From the NCBI RefSeq assembly GCF_024679095.1, contig NC_066520.1, positions 7,752,409-7,816,408 of the forward strand: DNA of 64,000 nt. The letters run 5' to 3'. Below the pieces are notes generated by a model, which had not been told where the DNA came from, searched no databases, and saw only the letters and a program-made list of their open reading frames with translations. A program made the translations under genes and the position numbers. Source of the stretch: Eriocheir sinensis (Eukaryota; Arthropoda; Malacostraca; Decapoda; Varunidae). This document shows positions 55,510 to 64,000 of this stretch, one piece after another; position 1 is the first letter of the stretch, and every line of letters starts with the position of its first letter.

Positions 55510-55692
55510 AAACAAGAAGGCTGCGTGCAAACATTAACCTGGAAGGAAGGAGACTGTGAAAAGAGTGCAGGCAGGAGACCATTACAAAGCACCATAGCCA
55601 CCAGTGATATGGTAGGACACATGAGCCTCACACAGGTAAACAAGTGTCAATTCTCACACCCGGATGATCCTTTGTTGGCATGTGTTTGGCAG
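55510..55692 (+). CDS. weak candidate exon on the plus strand
   Basis: Open plus-strand segment ending CQFSHPDDPLLACVWQ at a textbook donor (TGGCAG/gtaagt) near 55692. The 5' boundary is not clear. The strand is opposite to unc79, so it would belong to a different transcript. Not recognised. Confidence 0.25.
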
Positions 55693-56220
55693 GTAAGTAA
55701 CCTGTTTTGGGAAGGTGATAATGAAGTGGTGGTAGTGGTGGTGGAGGTGCTCTGTACTTCCTCTTACATTTTTTAGGGGAATAACTGCAATCTATGTAGT
55801 TTATCTTTCTTTAGGGACAAGCACATCCAGGAAAATGGGCAGAAATAGGAGGAGGAGGAGAAAAATTGAAAGAGGAGGAGGATTGGAGGGAGAAAGGTTA
55901 GGAGAAGGAGGAGGAGGAGGAGGAGGAGGAGGAGTAAGGGGTGGGGAAGAAAGGGACAAAAATGGATGTGCCTGAGAAGGAAGGGGAAAGAAAAGTGTAG
56001 AAGATGGTGGAAATTTACAAGGGAATGAAAGAAGGGAGAAAGGGAGGGAGGGAGGTGTGGGATGGAATATGTGGTAGGAAGGCAGGGGTGGGGGTTAATC
56101 TTGAAAAGCTGGAATGTAGTAAACTGAGAGCCATAGCAGAGACATCAAATACAGCTGAGAAATCTGTCTCCTCTGAGGTGATAAGACGACTTGTGTTGAG
56201 GCCGGAGGGGAGCAAGAAGA
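55693..56220. repeat. GGA-rich simple sequence region
   Basis: Purine-rich stretch with GGA/GAA tracts (55838-55935, 56020-56055). Short open frames here are composition artefacts. Confidence 0.7.
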
Positions 56221-56359
56221 GGTAGTATACATGATGATAAGAGATAAAACCTCAAAAGCTCTTCTCGATTTTTCTAAGTTACGTCTGAAAGTAACTGGTA
56301 TTTTCTACAGGAGAGAAGGCACTTTCTCCGCCATGACTCACAGCTCTCTAAGTCATTAA

Positions 56360-56364
56360 AAATC

Positions 56365-56460
<96 letters not shown>

Positions 56461-56538
56461 CTATAGATATGAATCATGAGCACTAAGGGGAGGGAGTACC
56501 AAGTCAAGTGTATTATACAAGAAATAATAATCTCTAGG

Positions 56539-56604
<66 letters not shown>

Positions 56605-56625
56605 TAAAAAATAATAATGTTAATA
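56360..56625. repeat. two ATA/AAT trinucleotide microsatellites
   Basis: Tracts of (aat)n at 56363-56460 and 56545-56618 separated by about 85 bp. They give Tyr/Leu/Asn-rich open frames that are not genes. Confidence 0.97.
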
Positions 56626-56702
56626 ATAATTATAATTCTAGTTGTAGCAGAAATATAGATAAACGGGACCAGTAGAGTCAGGCAAGGAAAAAACATTGAT
56701 AC

Positions 56703-56813
56703 CTTTTGGACTCTTCGATTCCCCACTGTCAGAATTTGCAGTCTGGGATATCGAATCACTTTTCGCGGCCTGTGCCGATTTATTGAACATTGCCCTCAAC
56801 ACACTTGATATGT
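56703..56813 (-). CDS. candidate exon, Ser/Lys-rich peptide
   Basis: Minus-strand open segment with acceptor ctcttctag and donor CAAAAG/gtatca. It encodes ISSVLRAMFNKSAQAAKSDS then ISQTANSDSGESKSPK and is 111 bp with matching phase 1 at both ends, so it could be skipped without a frameshift. It lies in DNA without a recognised transposon. Product unknown; an upstream exon of the minus-strand gene is possible. Confidence 0.4.
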
Positions 56814-58745
56814 CTAGAAGAGAGAACAACAACTCTGTAGCAGGGAGTGAGAGTAAGTGAGATGGGCAGAGAAAGGACAGCGAGACAAGGGGGACGTTTA
56901 GCACATTGACACATGTATGGTATTAATGCCTGAAATTATGAGTGGAATAGGGTAAGAAAAGGAATGGGAATGGAAAGGATAAGCAGAGGAATGCCTCTTT
57001 ATGATGGGGAAGACAGAGGCTGAGGCAAAAAAAGGGAAGGAAGGAAATGAGGGAGAAAACTTACGATTTAAAAATAAATAAATAAATAAAGTCAGAGGAA
57101 GGGGAGGGAAGGAGACAAGGAGGGAGTGATGCCATGTGGTGTTGGTCAACATTGAACGATGACAGATGATCAACATAAATAAGCAAATAACAAAGAGAGC
57201 CAAGGGAAGAAAATAAGTAATGATAAGAGAGTAGGGAGAAAGTGAAAATATGAAGGAAAAGAAGGAGCTAAAATACAAAATACATACAAGATTAAGAGCA
57301 TACTTCTTGTTATTTCAAACCCTGGTTAAGACACTGTTTTTATTTCAGGAAGACTTTGGAGAGTGAGAGAGGGCTCATGGGAGCCCTCTCTCTAACCATG
57401 ACCTTTCTTCCTGTCACACCTCTTCTTTTCACTGTTCTTCACAAATTCCCACGTTTAGACAAAAGCCTATTTAAAACTTTACTTTTTTCTTCACTTCTTC
57501 TAATCTCCCCTCCCATGACTACCACTTCATATCCGATTTAATTAAGCCAATAAACTCCTGAGGTTGTTGCAGTATCAATTACTTCTTTCCTCCTCTCTAA
57601 AATTAATGCCTTCCTCATCGTTGATTCTGGGTTGAAGCTTTTACCAAAGCTCTCACTTAGGCTGCCTTCCAGTTACACAGACACAAGTTCCAATGAGAGA
57701 GGCTGGTCTCCCTTCTGTCAAGTGTTAACTCAACCTCACAGCAGTTACCACTTACTACATGAAAAGAGGAAGTAAAGACTTGGTTGTAGTTTAAACCCCA
57801 GACTATTATTTAAAAACAAGTCTCCTTTATTTGTCTGTTAATGTTCCCTTGAATCAAGCACTACACTGATAAAAATCAGCACTAGAACCCACTGAATAAT
57901 AAATTCTTACATAAGAGGGAGAAAAAGAAAGATATTCAAATGTTAAGACAGAAAAAAATGAAAGAAATTAAAGTTCAGAGTAAGGAGAGCAACAGAATAA
58001 AAGTAGAGGGAAACATCAAAACACACCCCATCGAACAGGAAGAAATAAAGTAACACACAGCTAAAACACCGACCAGTTACATAGGAGTGGCTGGATGAAT
58101 CAGTCTGTGATCAGCCTGAAACTATGCAGTTGACAGCATAAAAGATGCCCCAAAAGTTTTCAACATTATGAGAAATATCTTATGGAAGGGCTAAAGCCTG
58201 AATGCACTTTAACATACTGGTTATCTGTGCTGATTATTGATAATATATTAAAAATACATTCAAGTGCCATGTTGCCAATCCATAAAATCTATAAGGCTTC
58301 TTCAGTAAGTAAATCATAATGATAATAAACAAACCAAAAGGGAAAGCTAAAAGTGTGATCCCACTGCTCTGAACCAGCCACTCCTCCTGCCATCAGGCAC
58401 ACCATAATAAAACATCAACATAAAAACTGTGTGGAAAATCAAAACGCAAAGAAAAGTTATGTTACGAAGTGGAGGTTGGGTTGGGGGGGACCATTGAGTG
58501 TGGTGGTGGTGGTGGTTATGGTGGTGGTGTGATATACAAAATAAAAATCATCAAGAGTTGTAGGACATATTTAGTCCTAAAATCACCGTCCACTTTCCTC
58601 AAGCCAACTTTCCCCAAAAGGCTTGGGATGAGGTAATGTAAACTGAAAAGGGAATGAATCAAACACGATAAGGTAAAAGGGTTGAGGAAAGACATGGTAC
58701 CTGCTCCTGAAAGCAAAAACATCACATTTGAATTATGTGAGATTA
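56814..58745. other. unassigned non-coding stretch
   Basis: Mostly A/T- and purine-rich DNA with no recognised gene or transposon. A GGT/GTG-rich simple stretch lies at 58495-58530. Confidence 0.4.
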
Positions 58746-58746
58746 T

Positions 58747-59449
<703 letters not shown>

Positions 59450-59526
<77 letters not shown>
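59450..59526. repeat. AT microsatellite invaded by transposons, left part
   Basis: TA tract that continues at 61089-61189 after the element 59527-61088, and briefly at 63309-63317 after the next element. Confidence 0.95.
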
Positions 59527-59529
<3 letters not shown>

Positions 59530-61085
59530 TAGAGTCCCACTTAGCTCGAGATCAATTAGCACAAACCGCAATTAGCGCGAGCCACCATCTATCAAGAAAA
59601 AAAATCAATTAGCGTGAAAGCCTAAGTTAGCGCGAGCAGCCACCACGACTGAATTTTGAAAATTGCGCCAAGCCACCATGATGCGCGGCACAAGCCGCCA
59701 TGATGCGCAGTACAAGCCGCCATGATGTGCAGCACAAGCCGCCATGATGCACGGCACAAGCCGCCATGATGTGCAGCACAAGCCGCCATGATGTGCAGCA
59801 CAAGCCGCCATGATGCGCAGCACAAGCTGCCATGATGCGCAGCACAACCCGCCATGATGCGCAGCACAAGCCGCCATGATGTGCAGCACAAGCCACCATG
59901 ACAAGCCGCCATGATGCGCAGCACAAGCCACCATGATGTGCAGCACAAGCCACCATGACAAGCCGCCATGATGCGCAGCACAAGCCACCATGATGTGCAG
60001 CACAAGCCACCATGACAAGCCGCCATGATGCGCAGCACAAGCCGCCATGATGTGCAGCACAAGCCACCATGACAAGCCGCCATGATGCGCAGCACAAGCC
60101 ACCATGACAAGCCGCCATGATGTGGAGCACAAGCCGCCATGATGCGCGGCACGAGCCGCCATGATGCGCGGCACGAGCCGCCATGATGCGCGGCACGAGC
60201 CGCCATGATGCACGGCACAAGCCGCCATGATGCGCAGCACAAGCCAACATGATGCGCAGCACAAGCCGCCATGATGCGCAGCACAAGCCGCCATGATGCG
60301 CGGCAGAAGCTGCCATGATGTGCGGCACAAGCCGCCATGATGCGCAGCACAAGCCGCCATGATGCGCAGCACAAGCCACCATGATGCGCGGCAGAAGCTG
60401 CCATGATGTGCGGCACAAGCCGCCATGATGCGCAGCACAAGCCACCATGATGCGCGGCAGAAGCTGCCATGATGTGCGGCACAAGCCGCCATGATGCGCA
60501 GCACAAGCCGCCATGATGCGCAGCACAAGCCACCATGATGCGCGGCAGAAGCTGCCATGATGTGCGGCACAAGCCGCCATGATGCGCAACACAAGTCACC
60601 ATGATGCGCTGCACAAGCCACCATGATGCGCAGCACAAGCCGCCATGATCCGCGGCACAAGCCGCGAGAGCCCTTACTTTAGCAGACGACGCCATGTTGA
60701 TACAGGGCAAGTGCTTTGTTTACGTTGTGGATGTGGATACGGGCAACTGACCTTGGCCGTGTGTGACGCACACCCGGAAAATTTGGATTTGCTGGTTGTC
60801 CAAGTGTGATACTGCCTTAAGGCAGCGAGGCCGCTGACCGGGTGAGCGCCGGCAATGACGTCATCGGACTCCCAGCGAATCACAAGCGTGTTTTCTGAGC
60901 TCAGCCAATCGTAGGTTTTTTTTTTTTAATGTGAGTGATTATTCTGAGTAATTATCAAACACAAAAGTCAGACCCACGTGTGCACCAAATAATTTTTTTC
61001 ATATTGGTTACTATATTCAATTAGCGCGAATTCAGTTAGCACGACCGCGTTCATCCACCTAATTCTGGCGCTAAATGGGGCTCTA

Positions 61086-61088
<3 letters not shown>
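59527..61088. mobile_element. TA-targeting DNA element (CAGTAGAGCCCC family), expanded copy
   Basis: Left end CAGTAGAGTCCCACTTAG, right end CTAAATGGGGCTCTACTG, TA following at 61089-61090. Inverted relative to the copy at 4464-5239 and similar on both sides of the minisatellite, including the GATGACGTCATCGG stretch and the MASS-type start (60686 on the minus strand). The difference in length (1562 against 776 bp) is almost all minisatellite expansion. No transposase. Confidence 0.85.
59670..60667 (-). repeat. 22-bp minisatellite, about 45 units with a higher-order pattern
   Basis: Unit (plus strand) caagccgccatgatgcgcag plus ca, in about 1 kb. Between about 59890 and 60115 a shortened unit (CACCATGACAAGCCGCC) alternates with full units, giving a roughly 56-bp higher-order repeat four to five times; another 88-bp pattern with GGCAGAAGCTGCC recurs at 60300-60560. 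All three minus-strand frames stay open for 321 to 362 codons because a 22-bp unit without stops reads through every frame. These are repeat artefacts unless expression is shown. Confidence 0.92.
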
Positions 61089-61149
<61 letters not shown>

Positions 61150-61189
61150 ATATATATATATATATATATATCTATATATACCTCTCGAA
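61089..61189. repeat. AT microsatellite between two transposons
   Basis: About 100 bp of TA repeat with two C interruptions, separating the elements 59527-61088 and 61190-63309. Confidence 0.95.
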
Positions 61190-61302
61190 GTTTAGCCGCC
61201 GTTCAAGGTATAGCGCTAAACTCGAGGATCGCGAAACTCGAGGTATTGAAAACACTGAAAAAGCGCCTATCTGTTCCGACCCGTGGAGAATTTTTTTTTT
61301 TC

Positions 61303-61437
61303 TTTTACATGTGGGCTATGGCGCTGGTAGACTATCCATCTGGGCCTGATGGTCAGCCCCGAGCCCGTCATGGCACGGGCAACTGTTTATAATGGTGTCA
61401 TTATAATTGGCTCATGCTGCCCCCAGAAGCTCACATT
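61303..61437 (-). mobile_element. SINE 3' fragment
   Basis: Reverse complement contains GAGCCAATTATAATGACACC, CTGACCATCAGGCCCAGATG and an A-rich end, matching the body and tail of the SINE at 18591-18896. The tRNA-like head is absent. Confidence 0.75.
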
Positions 61438-61885
61438 TTTTCCTCCTTTACCTCCTTTTTATCTAATAATACGTACCTTGTGAAAAGGGAGGAAACAGGA
61501 AGAGAGAACGTGTCATTTTAAAGCCACAGATGAAGCTTTACAATTGGCTGAGCTTTGAAAACACAGTTGTGCTTCGATGGGAATCCGATGACGTCATCGC
61601 CGGCGCTCACCCGGTCAGCAGCCTCGCTGCCTTGGGGCAGTGTCACACTGGCCGTTTTCCTCTAACCGTTGTGGCTACTGACAATGCCTGTGCGCCTATC
61701 TGGGAGCGAGTTGTCGGTTGTCTGTAACCTTTTGTCACGCTGGGCATTTTTCTTCCCACCGCATTGGCGGCAGCTTGGGCAACCGACAAATCCAACTTTT
61801 CCGGGTGTGCGTCACACACAGCCAAGGGTGGTTGCCCGTATCCACATCCACAACGTAAACAAAGCACTTGCCCTGTATCGACATG

Positions 61886-62068
61886 GCATCGTCTGCTAAA
61901 GTAAAGGCTATCGCGGCTTGTGCTGCCATTACCCAAGTTATGGCCTTGTTGCATCAGTTAAATGGAAGGAAGAAGCTGTTGTGGGTGTGGCGTGCCTGTG
62001 GGTCCTCTGTGCCAGTTCTCATTGTCACCATTGTGCATGAGCAGCCAACACACCCATCTAGACTCTGA
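61886..62068 (+). pseudogene. short coding-like module, left palindrome arm (MASSAKVKAI)
   Basis: Begins MASSAKVKAIAACAAITQVM then ALLHQLNGRKKLLWVWRACG and stops at 62066. The counterpart in the right arm (62704-62510, minus) is MASSAKVRAVAAGAAINQVI then DLLLQLNISKKQLWVWHACG. The same start opens the minisatellite in the two CAGTAGAGCCCC elements. It may be the N-terminus of a Harbinger-type transposase or a host exon captured long ago; I cannot decide. The shared amino acids with silent differences suggest a once-coding sequence. Confidence 0.45.
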
Positions 62069-62396
62069 CCACATAAACACGCGGATCGAGTAACAACAAA
62101 GACATACACACACGCACACACCAGACTCATCATGAACCATGGCAGATGTTTCTCACAAACAAAAATGGCTTTGCCATTTCCTAGAGTGTGTTAGAACTTG
62201 TTTGGTGAGTGGTTCATACAAACCAAACATACCCAATGGCAAGAAGAGAGCAGTGTTAAAAACGACTGCTCTCTTCTTGCCAAGAGCTAGGTTTGGTTCA
62301 TGTGAGCCACTCCCCAAATACATTCAAACACACTCAAGAAATGGTGAAAATGTTTCTGCTTGTCAGAACATCTACAATGGTTCCTAATGAGTTCCA

Positions 62397-62436
62397 CATG
62401 TGTGTGTGTGTGTGTGTGTCTGTGTGTGTGTGTGTT

Positions 62437-62477
<41 letters not shown>
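62397..62477. repeat. GT microsatellite in right palindrome arm
   Basis: About 80 bp of TG repeat with a few interruptions; the left arm has only a short CA-rich stretch (62104-62121) at the matching place. Confidence 0.95.
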
Positions 62478-62478
<1 letters not shown>

Positions 62479-62509
62479 GTTATTCGATCCATATGTTTAT
62501 GTGGTTGAG

Positions 62510-62704
62510 TCAAGGTGGGTGGGTTGGCCGCGCACGCGCAGTGGTGACAATGAGAACTGGCATGGAGGAACCACAGGCATGCCACACCCACAGCTGTTTC
62601 TTACTTATATTTAACTGCAGCAACAAGTCTATAACTTGGTTAATGGCAGCACCAGCCGCAACAGCCCTTACTTTAGCAGACGACGCCATGTTGATACAGG
62701 GCAA
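62510..62704 (-). pseudogene. short coding-like module, right palindrome arm
   Basis: Mirror copy of the module at 61886-62068, beginning at a start codon near 62692 on the minus strand (MASSAKVRAV). It ends without a recognised downstream domain. Confidence 0.45.
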
Positions 62705-63317
62705 GTGCTTTGTTTACGTTGTGGATATGGATACGGGCAACCGACCTTGGCCGTGTGTGACGCACACCCGGAAAAGTTGGAGTTGCCAGTTGCCCTAGCT
62801 GGTGCCAATGCGGTGGGAAGAAAAAGCCGTGTGACACCAGGTTATGGAAAATCGTGAACTCACTCCCGGTTGGGCGTACGGGCGTTGCCCGTAGCCCCAA
62901 CGGTTTGACGAAAACAGCCATTGTGACACCGCCTTAAGGCAGTGAAGCCGCTGATAGGGTCAGTGATGACATCATCGGACTCCCAGCGAATCACAAGCGT
63001 GTTTTCAGAACTGTCAGCCAATCGTACGTAAGGCAGCCACCTTCAACTGTGGCTTCAAAACGACCCGTTCTCTCTTCCCGTTTTCTCTCTCTCTCTCTCT
63101 CTCACTTGCCATAGCCACAATGTTTGGAGGAAAACATCCAGTGTGATACTACCTTTAAAGGTAGCATGCGTGACGCCGATGGTAAGTAGACGTGACCCGT
63201 ACGTGTCAAAGCAGCGTGAAACTCCAGGTGATAATGTGCGAAAGTCGGGATGGTAAGAATTTAGGACTAACCGTGAAACTCGGATAGCGCGAAACTCGAG
63301 AGGGTACTATATATATA

Positions 63318-64000
63318 GGGTGAAGTGGACATAACTCATACACGGTCACGAGACGTACAAAGGCCGAATTCTCGAAGCAAAATATTGAGGAAAGTCACTC
63401 TTCCCACAGAAGAAAGAGAATGGGACACCAACAGCTGATGCAGCCATCTTGTGCCGCAAGCCTCACGCCTGACACTGCTAGGTGAGTTTTTTTAATTTTG
63501 GAATTGTCTGTTGCAATTTTCTCACCTCATAGTATAATGTATGGTGATTGTGAATATGTCTTGACTTTGCTGGTGAAGGTTTCCATGGCGAATATGATCA
63601 TATTGAAAAGATATTGTTGTGCCGAGTTTTTGTGTTCGTGGGAATCCTGTAAACAAACGTGGGTAGTTCACGAGTCGTACAGCTAGTCAACGCAAAATGT
63701 TATTGTAAAGCCTGGTTACATTTGATGAGCATAGAAAACCACCTAAAAATTATGAGTTAAAACACTGCCGTCACTTGCAGAATTGGAAGTCCAAACAATC
63801 TAAACTGATACCTCAAAGGAAGCCCACAGTCTAAGGATTACTTTAGGCATTTGGGTTTGAGTCTTGGTGCAAAGCCAGATTTTTAAGAAATTTATTTATA
63901 AAATTGTACGGGCCGTGAATACCTCGTGTACAAGCTGTGACCCCCTGGTAACAAGCCGTACAGCAAATGAAAAAATAAAAAAATCTTCCTATGCAAAAAA
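63318..64000. other. unassigned right edge
   Basis: No gene recognised. Begins GGGTGAAGTGGACATAACTC, which could be another transposon end, but no inverted partner is visible before the window ends. Confidence 0.3.

Larger units (their letters stand above)
61190..63309. mobile_element. palindromic TA-targeting DNA element (CAGTACCCTCTCGA family), 2.1 kb
   Basis: The left end is slightly shortened (CCTCTCGAAGTTTAG after the AT tract); the right end is CGCGAAACTCGAGAGGGTACT followed by ATATATATA (given in two parts: CGCGAAACTCGAG, AGGGTACT). The element is one large inverted repeat around a centre at 62259: perfect 17-bp arms at 62238-62254 and 62265-62281, then arms of about 1 kb that both contain GATGAC(G/A)TCATC, CGTAAACAAAGCACTTGCCC and a MASS-type start. 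The coding-like halves point toward the centre. A SINE fragment (61303-61437) lies only in the left arm. Confidence 0.82.

Noticed and set aside
59605..60710. Three overlapping open frames of 321-362 codons on the minus strand
   Set aside because: All are readings of one 22-bp tandem repeat without stops; alternating MAACAAHHGG / CRASWRL / VPRIM patterns are frame shadows, not three proteins.

Overview
This window is arthropod genomic DNA, most likely from a decapod crustacean. It has no operons or prokaryotic signals. It has spliced exons of an arthropod-type unc79 gene, many invertebrate retrotransposon families (DIRS, RTE, Jockey/CR1-like, I-like), tRNA-derived SINEs, several TA-duplicating DNA transposons, and very long AT and AC microsatellites. 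The decapod call is an inference from this repeat mix.

Host gene. Seven exons of unc79 (auxiliary subunit of the NALCN sodium-leak channel) lie on the minus strand. In transcript order they are 25354-25125, 24869-24655, 24339-24246, 9803-9641, 9385-9244, 6310-6134 and 5998-5875. All reading phases agree across the six internal introns and the joined reading frame is 381 codons. Small introns (135-315 bp) alternate with two large ones: 9804-24245 (14.4 kb) and 6311-9243 (2.9 kb). The large introns and the flanks are filled with mobile elements. Further open segments with splice-like ends (26314-26472, 34131-34238, 56703-56813) are weaker candidates.

Layout. 1-5640: broken minus-strand DIRS retroelement (gag, RNase H, tyrosine recombinase) cut by a LINE fragment, an RTE tail and a TA-flanked DNA element. 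5875-9803: unc79 exons with a 486-bp AT tract. 10-24 kb: the large intron, holding RTE and CR1-like LINE pieces, a SINE split by a 4.4-kb element with an 8-bp target duplication (itself containing a Jockey-like LINE and a foldback), a nearly complete RTE LINE split by a SINE and a Tigger-like element, and an inverted-5' RTE copy. 27.6-30.5 kb: near-complete CR1/Jockey-like LINE between AC repeats. 31.6-33.4 kb: hAT transposase pseudogene with target duplication. 34.2-37.1 kb: LINE fragments. 38.8-48.8 kb: a LINE split by two TA-flanked elements, one of which carries a full-length I-type LINE with a 13-bp target duplication. 49.3-54.6 kb: Tigger-like MITE and a near-full-length LINE carrying a TTAA-flanked MITE. 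58.7-63.3 kb: an AT tract invaded by two TA-targeting elements, one with a 1-kb 22-bp minisatellite and one built as a 2.1-kb palindrome.

The order of insertion can be read within the window, because several filled sites have an unoccupied paralogous copy elsewhere in the same 64 kb. I found no new biochemical system. The most unusual feature is a family of TA-targeting DNA elements with different terminal repeats that share one internal protein-coding-like module, which has expanded into a minisatellite in one lineage and been duplicated into a palindrome in another. Family names come from motif recognition only; no database search was possible.
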